A stretch of 64,000 nucleotides of DNA, from positions 4,761 through 68,760 of the forward strand of contig DAMALH010000023.1 in NCBI GenBank assembly GCA_032000125.1, given 5' to 3'. Position numbers and translations under genes: made by a program. Below, piece after piece: positions 45,464-52,830 of this stretch. The notes below the pieces were generated by a model. The model did no database searches. It had not been told where the DNA came from and worked only from the letters and a program-made list of their open reading frames with translations. The stretch is from Dryocola sp032000125. GTDB taxonomy: Bacteria > Pseudomonadota > Gammaproteobacteria > Enterobacterales > Enterobacteriaceae. Position 1 is the stretch's first letter. Each line of letters starts with the position of its first letter.

Positions 45464-45493
45464 TGAAATGCTTTCCCTTTATATCCTATACTA
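45464..45493 (+). promoter_or_regulatory. Promoter A (TGAAAT-N17-TATACT) before the 52-aa ORF
   Basis: TGAAAT (45464-45469) and TATACT (45487-45492) are exactly 17 bp apart. The 14-mer TATATCCTATACTA around the -10 recurs at 46005-46018 behind an identical TGAAATG. The paired layout argues for a real promoter with a shared regulator. Confidence 0.6.
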
Positions 45494-45535
45494 AAAGGAA
45501 TGATGAATTTATAAAAATAATGTGAGGTTTAATAT

Positions 45536-45694
45536 ATGAGAATGAAAGAACATTATTATGATAAGGCACTATCTTATTTTAAGTTATTGGAAGAAGAGTA
45601 TGAATGTATTATAAGGGAAGAGGAAAGGGTGTTTTCTAAAGACAGCAATAAGAGATTCTTAATAAAAACAAAAGTAAGCAACGCTAAAAAATAA
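45536..45694 (+). CDS. Small charged protein, 52 aa, function unknown
   Basis: ATG at 45536 behind GTGAGG at a good distance; the product begins MRMKEHYYDKALSYFKLLEE and ends in a basic stretch (RFLIKTKVSNAKK). It is highly charged and probably largely helical, without membrane or signal segments. Promoter A lies 43 bp upstream. I do not recognise the family. Its position next to the integrase would suit an excision or regulatory protein, but it lacks a visible helix-turn-helix. Confidence 0.6.
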   Translation: MRMKEHYYDKALSYFKLLEEEYECIIREEERVFSKDSNKRFLIKTKVSNAKK

Positions 45695-45943
45695 TCCACA
45701 TTCATTTTTATTTTATGTGTTTTTATATGTGCTGAATATTTTTGTCACTTTTTATTTTTATCCTTTGGTTATAATACTGAAATTTTCAAAATATTTTCAA
45801 TGAGTAACCGATTCCTTAGTTTTTTTGTTGTGCGATAGAAACAGGTGCGTTGTTATTATTTCATAATCTAAAGGCGGGTTACTTAGCAACACTTAGTAAT
45901 ACAGGCTATTAAATATAAATGTACTAAAAAACGCATATTTCAT

Positions 45944-45975
45944 TCCCTATAAATATCGGTAGATATTTATAGGGA
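45944..45975. repeat. Perfect 14-bp inverted repeat in the island
   Basis: TCCCTATAAATATC and GATATTTATAGGGA flank the four bases GGTA. No T-run follows on either strand, so it is not a standard terminator. It lies 30 bp before promoter B and could be an operator or end a transcript from the left. Confidence 0.7.
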
Positions 45976-45988
45976 GAGAAGAAAAAAA

Positions 45989-46018
45989 TGAAATGAATTT
46001 AAATTATATCCTATACTA
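45989..46018 (+). promoter_or_regulatory. Promoter B (TGAAAT-N17-TATACT) before the non-coding region
   Basis: TGAAAT (45989-45994) and TATACT (46012-46017) repeat the exact architecture of promoter A, including a shared TATATCC ahead of the -10. Transcription would start near 46024 and enter the gene-free region to the right. Confidence 0.6.
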
Positions 46019-46023
46019 TATGT

Positions 46024-47112
46024 ATAGTTAAAAATCCTGTTGGTGTACCCGTTAGTCGTGGGGTAATGATAAGAGCGTCATTATCCTTGGTATAATAAAT
46101 TAAAACCTGATCCTATCGACAAGTAGATGGCAGATGAGTTGTTCAACAGAACGCAGTGCAAATGAAACCCGTGCAAATTTCCCGAGCGTAAATTCCAGAC
46201 AAAAAAGACGAAAACGCAGGAGTCACGGCAATGTGGCACTATAAAGGAATCGGATAATACCCCGTAGATTCCCTTGATAGACATATAAGGCCAATCCTTA
46301 CCAAATGGTATAAGGGAGTCTATTACTTCTAATAGATTCTGTGGCGAATTTATACAATATAGATCCGTCCAGAATTTGAGAAGTACTTAGACGCTTATAG
46401 GAGTTATTCATACAGCTTTTATAAGAAGAGTAGTGATGAGCTACGACCGTTGCAGAGAATGGCGATAGGAAGAAACAGGGCAACCCGCTTCCGTTTGAGT
46501 ACAATATAGTTGTATTCAAAATTCGCTGTATGAAATGTTGATGAGTATCAGCGTCAAGAAATACAAACTAATTGTATATCTTGAACTTCTTCCCCCTTAG
46601 TGGGGGATCGAAATGTATCCAAGAAATCCCGTCAAGGGGTAATGCTGTTAAAGCTAATCAGTATTTGAACAATGAATCATTAAAAGGAAAAAGCCCAACG
46701 AATTGATATTCGATTTAAACGAACGTAGTGAGATTCAATCGAATTAAATTCCTGGCTCGCTTGTAAAGCGGGACAGTCAAAATGTTGTATTCAATGAAAA
46801 TAGTAGTTCAATCAGATATCGTAAGGATTCGGGATTGAAATTTCTCTTTGTAAGTACATCTTGCTATGATCCCTTTATTAATCAATGCTTGCGTTTAATG
46901 CTGTTACAATAACTCAGGAAACATTATCACATAAAGATGATACTTGTACTATTCCCTTTTTTATAAATGTGGCATAGGCATTTACAGGGCGTTTAAACAA
47001 AATTGTTGGAAGTACTCATAGATCTAAACGATTAGGTTATGTAACATAGTGAGAATTTCCACCTTTCAATACCTTGGGTAGGTTTGTTAATGGTGATTGG
47101 TGGAAATACCAA
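46024..47112 (+). ncRNA. Candidate large structured non-coding RNA
   Basis: About 1.1 kb has no credible reading frame on either strand but many compact stem-loops. Examples: GGTAATGA/TCATTA(T)CC at 46062-46086; GGAATC/GATTCC at 46246-46272 with inner CGG/CCG; CCTTACC/GG(TA)TAAGG at 46296-46315; TCTATTA/TAATAGA around CTTC at 46319-46336; GGAAG..GGG/CCC..CTTCC at 46468-46492; GAGTACAA/TTGTATTC with a G-U pair at 46497-46517; ATACAA/TTGTAT at 46561-46577; TCCCCC/GGGGGA at 46591-46607; ATTCGATT/AATCGAAT at 46708-46744; CTG..CGCTT/AAGCG..CAG at 46752-46776; TTCAATC/GATTGAA at 46807-46839; and ATTTCCACC/GGTGGAAAT at 47055-47107. G-U pairs favour the plus strand. Promoter B lies directly upstream. 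The RNA itself and its ends are inferred, not shown. Confidence 0.45.
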
Positions 47113-47117
47113 TTTTG

Positions 47118-47744
47118 CTAATTAACTCTGTTAATAATCATCACTACAGCACCAATGACATTGATACTTTTCATATCTTCAAAAGCGACCGTGATTGATG
47201 GGTAATTGCCATTATCACTAAGTAAGCGTACTCCATCCATGAGCACCTGTACTCTCTTAAACAAATAAATCCCGCTCTGTTTTAATACAACAAGTTTGTT
47301 ATCAGTTAAATCTGTATCGTTTGTATCGATCAGTAGCACTGCACCCGTAAGAAAAGTTGGGGTCATTACATCGGTACTGACCTTGATTGCACGCAGAGTG
47401 CGTAAATCTTTCATCTCAAGTAGTTGAGCATCAAGTTTCAACATTTCATCGGCATGATCAATAAAAGGTACACATATGACATCTGAATCAGTGCTGCCCA
47501 TGCTCGATTGTTGGCCTGTAGCCAGCCACTCAATAGATACATTGCCTGCTTTTGCCAAGAGTACCAAGTTATCCAGTGTAGGGCTTGATGAACCGTGCAT
47601 GTAGTTGTGAACAGTACTATAGCCAAGACCCGCACGTTTTGAGAACTCTCTACCCGTTGTCCCAAGTGCTGCTATGACGTGCTTTAAGCGTTCACTGAAC
47701 TCTTTAGTACTCTGCTTTTTATTGATCATTCTATCGCCATTCAA
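47118..47744 (-). CDS. CI/LexA-like phage repressor lacking the protease serine
   Basis: This 208-residue protein has an N-terminal Xre/CI-type helix-turn-helix (FSERLKHVIAALGTTGREFSKRAGLGYSTVHNYMHGSSSPTLDNL) and a C-terminal S24-like domain. Where LexA-type proteins have G-D-S-M with the nucleophile Ser, this one reads STDVMTPTFLTGAVLLID, so the serine is replaced by Val; the lysine of the VKR-type strand remains (YLFKRVQVL). Self-cleavage is not expected. It faces the Ner-like gene at 47.8 kb across a 75-bp operator region, as c and ner do in Mu-type phages. An alternative in-frame start lies six codons in. Confidence 0.88.
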   Translation of the reverse strand: MNGDRMINKKQSTKEFSERLKHVIAALGTTGREFSKRAGLGYSTVHNYMHGSSSPTLDNLVLLAKAGNVSIEWLATGQQSSMGSTDSDVICVPFIDHADEMLKLDAQLLEMKDLRTLRAIKVSTDVMTPTFLTGAVLLIDTNDTDLTDNKLVVLKQSGIYLFKRVQVLMDGVRLLSDNGNYPSITVAFEDMKSINVIGAVVMIINRVN

Positions 47745-47828
47745 CTTAAGGAATTGTATTCCTAATTCGATTTGACTTGTTCATTTTATTGATCAATCAT
47801 GTTCATGATTAAGTAATGAGTGATCATA
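47745..47828. promoter_or_regulatory. Divergent switch region between repressor and Ner-like gene
   Basis: This short region has repeated TGATCA-type words: TTGATCAATCATGTTCATGATT and GTGATCAT further right, with TTGACT at 47770 as a possible rightward -35. The arrangement suits overlapping operators for the repressor and the Ner-like protein. Confidence 0.5.
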
Positions 47829-48092
47829 ATGAAGAATCATAAACAAGAAGGATCTCAAAAAAAGGAATCAAATGCCAGTACTCGAAACTGGCATAGAGCC
47901 GATGTATTGGCTGCTATACGCAAAAAGGGTAGTACGCTGGCTAAGCTGTCCCGAGATAACGGCCTGCATGAACGAACGCTATACAACGCTCTTGAGAGGC
48001 ATTGGCCCAAAGGTGAGCAGATCATTGCCGATTATATCGGCGTGAATCGAGAAGAAATCTGGCCTGAACGTTACAATAACAATGAGGAATAA
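47829..48092 (+). CDS. Ner/Nlp-family winged-helix regulator
   Basis: From the ATG at 47829 the product has 87 residues (a GTG three codons upstream is possible). It contains the Ner/SfsB signature: NWHRADVLAAIRKKGSTLAKLSRDNGLHERTLYNALERHWPKGEQIIADYIGVNREEIWPERY. In phage Mu, Ner turns down the repressor and early promoters during lytic growth. Here it is the first gene of a rightward operon and divergent from the CI-like gene. Its stop is four bases from the GTG of the next gene, so translation is coupled. Confidence 0.92.
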   Translation: MKNHKQEGSQKKESNASTRNWHRADVLAAIRKKGSTLAKLSRDNGLHERTLYNALERHWPKGEQIIADYIGVNREEIWPERYNNNEE

Positions 48093-48095
48093 ATT

Positions 48096-48263
48096 GTGGC
48101 TTACGCAACATATACAGTGAATTGCCCACATTGTGGAAGTACTACGACCGTAAACACTGGAATTAGAAGTAGCGGTACAGGAGTCGGTTCTTGCGGAGCA
48201 TGTAGAAAGCTTGTCAGAGTTGAAGTTGACTCCCAAGGAAATATTAAGCGAGTATTAAAATAA
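48096..48263 (+). CDS. Small zinc-ribbon protein, 55 aa
   Basis: A GTG start at 48096 with TGAGGA upstream gives MAYATYTVNCPHCGSTTTVN, then SSGTGVGSCGACRKLVRVEV. The two CxxC knuckles (NCPHC and SCGAC), 21 residues apart, define a four-cysteine zinc ribbon. The protein is small, basic at the end and shows no other domain. Similar short ribbons accompany phage and ICE control genes, but I cannot name a family. It starts four bases after the Ner-like gene's stop, which supports it being real. Confidence 0.8.
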   Translation: MAYATYTVNCPHCGSTTTVNTGIRSSGTGVGSCGACRKLVRVEVDSQGNIKRVLK

Positions 48264-48278
48264 CAAGGAACAATAAAA

Positions 48279-49139
48279 ATGAAGAAAGCACAGTTTTTTG
48301 TTTATATGGGATTTGGATTAATCATGGCATTCATGGTTTATGATTATTTCGGTACATTCAGTGAACCGGGAATGTCATTTACTGCTGTGTTGCTTGCAAT
48401 AATCACTTTAGCATTATGGATGATGGTTGCGATCATTTCACTTTGGTGGTCAGTTATAGCCATTCCATCTATTCAAGAAAAACATCTCGTATTAATTCAG
48501 AGGTTGCCAAAGTTTTTCAATAATTACCTTCTGCCTGTTATCATTATTCTTTTATTGCTAATTGCTGGACAAGCAAATATGTACATGATGAATGTACAAG
48601 GCAATAATCTGGGCTTTAAGGTTGAAGATCAATTCTCTAAAGCGAAAAGTACAGGGATCTTTAACAGAGAAAAGTGGATTGACTTTAAGGCTAAACAAGA
48701 TGAATCAAAAAAATTAGCCGATGAACAATCTGCTGCTGCTGAATTAGAGGCAAAGAACAAAGATTATATCGAGAGCAAAATTAACAGCCTCGATAGGAGT
48801 AGTGGTAAGTACTTAGTAGCTGAAAATATCTACAAGCAACATGGCGTTTGGGTTGATGATTATATTGCTGTTCAAAAGAAATCATGCTCACGTGAATTCA
48901 ATCGACTGTTAGCTGCTAATGCAGCATCTGAGCAAGCCATTGAGTACTGGAATCAAACGTCAGATGCCTTAACCCGAGCAGGTACTTCGCCATCTGCTGG
49001 GGGGAGAAGTCCTACAACCGATCCTGATATCCAGAGAACAAGCAACGATATTAGATTTGCCCGTTCTCAATTAGAAAATTGTGGTATATCTCATCTTAAC
49101 GAGATAGAACACCGTGTTACAGTACAATCTGATAATTGA
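48279..49139 (+). CDS. Membrane protein with coiled-coil domain, unknown function
   Basis: The 286-residue protein has three predicted membrane segments: FFVYMGFGLIMAFMVYDYF (about 5-23), FTAVLLAIITLALWMMVAII (about 34-53) and YLLPVIIILLLLIAGQANMY (about 85-105). A soluble, charged C-terminal part of around 170 residues follows (KAKQDESKKLADEQSAAAELEAKNKDYIESK), with a likely coiled coil and two cysteines (KKSCSREFNRLL and LENCGISHLNEI). I do not recognise the family. It lies 15 bp after the zinc-ribbon gene and 15 bp before the LprI-like gene, so all are in one operon. Confidence 0.8.
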   Translation: MKKAQFFVYMGFGLIMAFMVYDYFGTFSEPGMSFTAVLLAIITLALWMMVAIISLWWSVIAIPSIQEKHLVLIQRLPKFFNNYLLPVIIILLLLIAGQANMYMMNVQGNNLGFKVEDQFSKAKSTGIFNREKWIDFKAKQDESKKLADEQSAAAELEAKNKDYIESKINSLDRSSGKYLVAENIYKQHGVWVDDYIAVQKKSCSREFNRLLAANAASEQAIEYWNQTSDALTRAGTSPSAGGRSPTTDPDIQRTSNDIRFARSQLENCGISHLNEIEHRVTVQSDN

Positions 49140-49154
49140 AATGGATTCAGAATT

Positions 49155-49571
49155 ATGTACTTTAAATATATAGCTGTAGGTTTATCGTTATTATTGTCTG
49201 TGTCAGCCTCGGCTGATGAATTTAAGAAAAATATTGATAGTACATTACAAAAATGCAAGTTGGATGCTGTTAGCACTATTGACTCACAGAATTGCTATAT
49301 TAAAGCTACTACAGCGTGGGATACTGAGCTTGGGAATCAGTACAAACTTCTAATGAAAGATCAGCCTGAAAATGTGCGTACTACCCTAAGAGATTCACAA
49401 AGGCAATGGATAAAATACAGAGATTCGTATAATAAAGGAATTGAGGCTTTTTATCAAAAAGAAGAGGGTACTATCTGGAGTTTAATTGCGGCTGAAAGCA
49501 AAATGAATATCATCCGCGATAAAACATTAGATCTTTATCGACTAAGGAATAGTACAAATCTTGGTGGTTGA
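49155..49571 (+). CDS. LprI-like (DUF1311) exported protein
   Basis: The 138-residue precursor has a signal peptide (YFKYIAVGLSLLLSVSASA, cleavage before DEFKKN) and a DUF1311/LprI-type domain: QNCYIKATTAWDTELGNQYKLLMK, then LRDSQRQWIKYRDSYNKGIEAFY and EEGTIWSLIAAESKMNIIRDKTLDLYRL. The pattern of W-K-x-Y-R-D and the paired cysteines (QKCKLDA, QNCYIK) is typical. LprI of mycobacteria inhibits lysozyme; what this one does is unknown. It ends the operon and is followed by a strong terminator. Confidence 0.85.
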   Translation: MYFKYIAVGLSLLLSVSASADEFKKNIDSTLQKCKLDAVSTIDSQNCYIKATTAWDTELGNQYKLLMKDQPENVRTTLRDSQRQWIKYRDSYNKGIEAFYQKEEGTIWSLIAAESKMNIIRDKTLDLYRLRNSTNLGG

Positions 49572-49575
49572 TGTT

Positions 49576-49601
49576 AAAAGGTAGCGTAGGCTACCTTTTT
49601 T
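49576..49601. terminator. Bidirectional terminator between the Ner operon and the resolvase operon
   Basis: GGTAGC and GCTACC pair around GTAG, with AAAA before and TTTTTT after. It serves the rightward operon and the leftward 58-aa ORF, whose stop codon touches the T-run. Confidence 0.9.
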
Positions 49602-49776
49602 ATTGCCATCGATGTGTCAGGGCTGGTGGGAAACCGCTATTAATAATTCTTGAAGTACTTTCATCACTCCATTCACACAGCAGAACACTGAACATTAAGT
49701 AATCTTCTGTTTGAGAATTGAAGTATCGATGCATAAGAGCATGTAAAGTCTTTTCTGTTTGTGTGAAAAAAGTCAT
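49600..49776 (-). CDS. Small protein, 58 aa, downstream of the resolvase
   Basis: ATG at 49776; the product begins MTFFTQTEKTLHALMHRYFN and ends SGFPPALTHRWQ, with CEWSDESTSRIIN between. It starts 15 bases after the resolvase stop codon on the same strand and ends at a bidirectional terminator, so it is well framed as the second gene of an operon. The ribosome binding site is weak. No family is recognised. Confidence 0.5.
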   Translation of the reverse strand: MTFFTQTEKTLHALMHRYFNSQTEDYLMFSVLLCEWSDESTSRIINSGFPPALTHRWQ

Positions 49777-49791
49777 TTACTTATTTTTCAA

Positions 49792-50358
49792 TTAAGACGC
49801 TGCACAGTTCATTTCTTTCTTGATTCGGCTAATGGTGTTGGTACTTACACCAAATTCAGAAGCTACAGACCTAACACTGCCACCAGAAGCTAATTCTGCC
49901 ACTATTTCAGTACGGGGGATGCTTCTACCATTTCCCCGTCCGGCAATACGACCAGCAACCTTAGCTGCTTCGTATCCTTCACGCTGCCGCATTAGCATTT
50001 GTTCACGTTCCATTTGAGCGATTCCACCAAGTAACGTTAAAACAAGATTACCTGTTGGGGAGTTGTCGCCCGTTTTGATACCTTCTTTATGGAACAGGAT
50101 CGCGACCCCTCGTTTAGTCAACATATCTACGGTTGAGAGAAGATCGGCTGTGTTACGGGCGAGGCGGCTGATGTCATGTACATGTAAAGTATCACCCTCG
50201 CGTAAGTACTCCATCATCGCTAAGAATGCTTCTCGGTTGGTATCTTTTGCACTTACTTTTTCAGTGAATACTTTATCAAACGATATACCTGTATCCGATA
50301 GCTGGCGAGTCGAATGCTGTTGAAGGCTGGAAACCCGAATATAAGCGACGTGTGCCAT
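49792..50358 (-). CDS. Serine recombinase of the resolvase/invertase family
   Basis: The 188-residue enzyme starts MAHVAYIRVSSLQQHSTRQL, with the catalytic Ser at about residue 10. The catalytic domain continues with VHDISRLARNTADLLSTVDMLTKRGVAILF (the two arginines of the active site) and LTLLGGIAQMEREQMLMRQREG, the dimerising E-helix. A C-terminal helix-turn-helix follows (EIVAELASGGSVRSVASEFGVSTNTISRIKKEM). It probably resolves or inverts DNA within the island, or keeps multimers apart. A set of repeated half-sites lies immediately upstream of its start. Confidence 0.93.
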   Translation of the reverse strand: MAHVAYIRVSSLQQHSTRQLSDTGISFDKVFTEKVSAKDTNREAFLAMMEYLREGDTLHVHDISRLARNTADLLSTVDMLTKRGVAILFHKEGIKTGDNSPTGNLVLTLLGGIAQMEREQMLMRQREGYEAAKVAGRIAGRGNGRSIPRTEIVAELASGGSVRSVASEFGVSTNTISRIKKEMNCAAS

Positions 50359-50374
50359 GTCAGAATCTCTATAT

Positions 50375-50501
50375 TGTATCGATTTATATGTTGCGATTTA
50401 TTATATGGTGTAGCGATGAAAAATCAAGGTAGATCGCTACACTTAATCAGGCTTCGGAGGGATATTAGATATGTAGCGATAAAGGATGCTAAATCGCTAC
50501 A
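50375..50501. promoter_or_regulatory. res-like site with repeated TGTAGCGAT half-sites
   Basis: Two inverted pairs of the 9-mer TGTAGCGAT/ATCGCTACA are present: 50409-50417 with 50433-50441, and 50472-50480 with 50493-50501. Two degenerate copies, TGTATCGAT (50375) and TGTTGCGAT (50389), lie nearest the resolvase gene. Six half-sites over about 127 bp just upstream of a resolvase gene match the layout of a three-subsite res region and its autoregulated promoter. Confidence 0.7.
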
Positions 50502-50563
50502 TGAACATTTGCCAACATATGATAGAGCCACAGACTTACCAAGTTTTTCGATGTCAATTGTTC

Positions 50564-52822
50564 CTATTCTCTTGAGAATAAATCATCTACTTCATTAAAC
50601 CCATTGTCTTTATAGCTGTAATTATCGTTGTGATCATCTCCATCCCATGTTGGAGCATTTTCAATATTACGCTCAATTATATTGTATGCATCTATGTTTT
50701 CGATGATATTTTCAAGTTCTTGAGTATTAAAGGTCAATGTACTTTCAGAGAGTAAATCATTTATGTAATCTTTCGCTCTTGATAATAAAATTTCTTCATC
50801 ACGGAAGTCATAATATTCAGAAAAATCATTGTTGTCTGATATAAATTCATGTGCATATCCATGCCAATAATCTAAAAGAAGATCATGGATTTTAGCTGAC
50901 ATAGAACTTTCGCCCAAGGTATTTGTTATTTGAGCTAAAATATTCAAATCCTCATAATCAAGATCGTCACCATTTGCTAATAAAGAACACTCGACGTAAT
51001 TTTTGATATTATTACACCCAAGCCAATCTGGTGAGTTTAAAGTTATCCAATTGACAATTTCTAATACCTTGTAATTATTACCTGCATAGAATCGCTCAAA
51101 TTTAAAGTGTTCTGGGTTAATAATTTTCACTGAGTTTTCTTTATCACTGTGAGGGATTTTAGGACTGGAAATTACTGTACTTACAAACTCTATAATATAA
51201 TCTTCATTTTTATGTTTATGGATGTTATTCAATAGGACGTTAACTATTTTTGAAGATAGATACGTTGGTAGTTTCTTGTTTATTAATGTATTCAAATTAT
51301 AGAGAGATTGCATTGTGGTTAATGCTGAAAAAAAAGAAGGGATGAATGATATATTATCACCTATTTTCTCAATTAAATAATCAGATATCGATGGGTTTAA
51401 TACATCATATATCGGATCCTTACCATCTTCTAACTTTCGTTGTAGGGTTGATTTAACAGCATGTTTTGTACAATCATTAAACTCAAAGTAATCATTGCGG
51501 GTGCGATCAAAACCAATTTCTTCTAAAAAATTGTTATAACATTTATGTAGTGTATTTTCGCTTATGCTGCCATTGTTAAGAGATACTAAATAAGTTAGGT
51601 AAAATACACATTTGGGTATCTGTTTAGTCAACATATGATCCCAAATTGCTGAAGGATTATCTAAACTCTCAACTATATAATCCCAATAAATTTCTGGCGT
51701 GATATGCGAAACTTTATCATAGTCAGTTATAAACGATATTAATCGAGGGTTGTAATTTTTATGGGATATTATCTTCCTGTATTTCTTATCGAGCCAAATA
51801 CAATCTTTAAATTCATTTGGCAGGTGACTAAACCAAATATGGTTATAGAGGATTTTTGCTTTGTCCAATATGTTAAGGTTCTTAACTTCAACTTCATATT
51901 CGTGCTTTTCAGTATTGTTTATATAAAACAATTCACTTGATGCTTTACCCTGATTCAATATTGTTGTACGTGAAGTGAGTATTAGTTTCTTATTAACACT
52001 TGCTCTAATTCTACTGATAAATCTTACAATTTTTGAGTCTTCTTTATTCCTCAAAGCATCTAAATAATTTCTTCCAAGAAAATCATCATATAAAAACAAT
52101 TGTTTTTTATCAGGAGAAAATACTTTCTCACCTTCATCTATATCGCTTTCGATAAAGATCAATTCGTATCCTTCAATAATATAATGGAGGCATAATTGTT
52201 CAGCCAACGTTGTTTTACCAACGCCAGGTGCTCCAGTAATTATTAGAGTGTTTATGTTATCAACTTTAGCCTTTGCTACATCAAAATCTCGAGTTTGTAC
52301 ATAGTTATTAACATTATTTTTGATCTGTTGAAGAATATGTTCACTTCTTCCAATTACGTCATTATGCAGCAAATAAAAAAGCATTGATGTACTATTGAGC
52401 CATAGTTTATAGTATTTTCTTTCGATATGTTTGTTGTGAGAAATTTTATGAGTTATATCATCTATCGAAAGAATGTCATCACTCCTCAAATACTGATCTC
52501 CAAAAATATTGATGATCTCTTTTTTTCTCGTACTGGTTAATCCTTGGCATATGGCTAATATATAACGGGAAGGCTTTAAAGCTGTAACCTTGGGGGCTTC
52601 TTTTTTTAAATGAGTAATTAGAGAAGAATAGCTGGATTTTACGTAGTGTTTACTTTGAATAATGACATTATCACTCCCAATATAAAACCTGCCATCCATG
52701 CCGCTATCTCTGCCAGGCATAAATCTTTCGATATGTAAATTAGGATTTTCGGCTGTAATAAGATCAATAACTAAATCTTCAAAGTCTTTGTCATTTAACC
52801 GGGAAAAATCATAGCTATTCAT
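50564..52822 (-). CDS. Mrr-type nuclease fused to a STAND-like NTPase (putative defence protein)
   Basis: From MNSYDFSRLNDKDFEDLVID the product has 752 residues; a start four codons earlier is possible. The N-terminal 110 residues are an Mrr/PD-(D/E)XK-type nuclease: E15 in DFEDLVIDL, D43 in GMDGRF and Q56-S-K58 in VIIQSKHY. A P-loop NTPase follows, with GAPGVGKTT (197-205), Walker B LFLYDDFLG (242-250) and LILTSRTT (around 285), consistent with the nSTAND3 type. A C-terminal helical region of about 400 residues, without obvious repeats, should be the sensor. Similar nuclease-NTPase fusions act in anti-phage systems such as Avs, though those are larger. Activity and trigger are inferred. Confidence 0.85.
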   Translation of the reverse strand: MNSYDFSRLNDKDFEDLVIDLITAENPNLHIERFMPGRDSGMDGRFYIGSDNVIIQSKHYVKSSYSSLITHLKKEAPKVTALKPSRYILAICQGLTSTRKKEIINIFGDQYLRSDDILSIDDITHKISHNKHIERKYYKLWLNSTSMLFYLLHNDVIGRSEHILQQIKNNVNNYVQTRDFDVAKAKVDNINTLIITGAPGVGKTTLAEQLCLHYIIEGYELIFIESDIDEGEKVFSPDKKQLFLYDDFLGRNYLDALRNKEDSKIVRFISRIRASVNKKLILTSRTTILNQGKASSELFYINNTEKHEYEVEVKNLNILDKAKILYNHIWFSHLPNEFKDCIWLDKKYRKIISHKNYNPRLISFITDYDKVSHITPEIYWDYIVESLDNPSAIWDHMLTKQIPKCVFYLTYLVSLNNGSISENTLHKCYNNFLEEIGFDRTRNDYFEFNDCTKHAVKSTLQRKLEDGKDPIYDVLNPSISDYLIEKIGDNISFIPSFFSALTTMQSLYNLNTLINKKLPTYLSSKIVNVLLNNIHKHKNEDYIIEFVSTVISSPKIPHSDKENSVKIINPEHFKFERFYAGNNYKVLEIVNWITLNSPDWLGCNNIKNYVECSLLANGDDLDYEDLNILAQITNTLGESSMSAKIHDLLLDYWHGYAHEFISDNNDFSEYYDFRDEEILLSRAKDYINDLLSESTLTFNTQELENIIENIDAYNIIERNIENAPTWDGDDHNDNYSYKDNGFNEVDDLFSRE

Positions 52823-52830
52823 ACTGCCCC

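Noticed and set aside
46081..46519. Two minus-strand reading frames (67 and 73 codons) inside the non-coding region
   Set aside because: No ribosome binding sites, composition unlike neighbouring proteins and cysteine/serine-rich sequence with no domain. They run antisense to the stem-loops.
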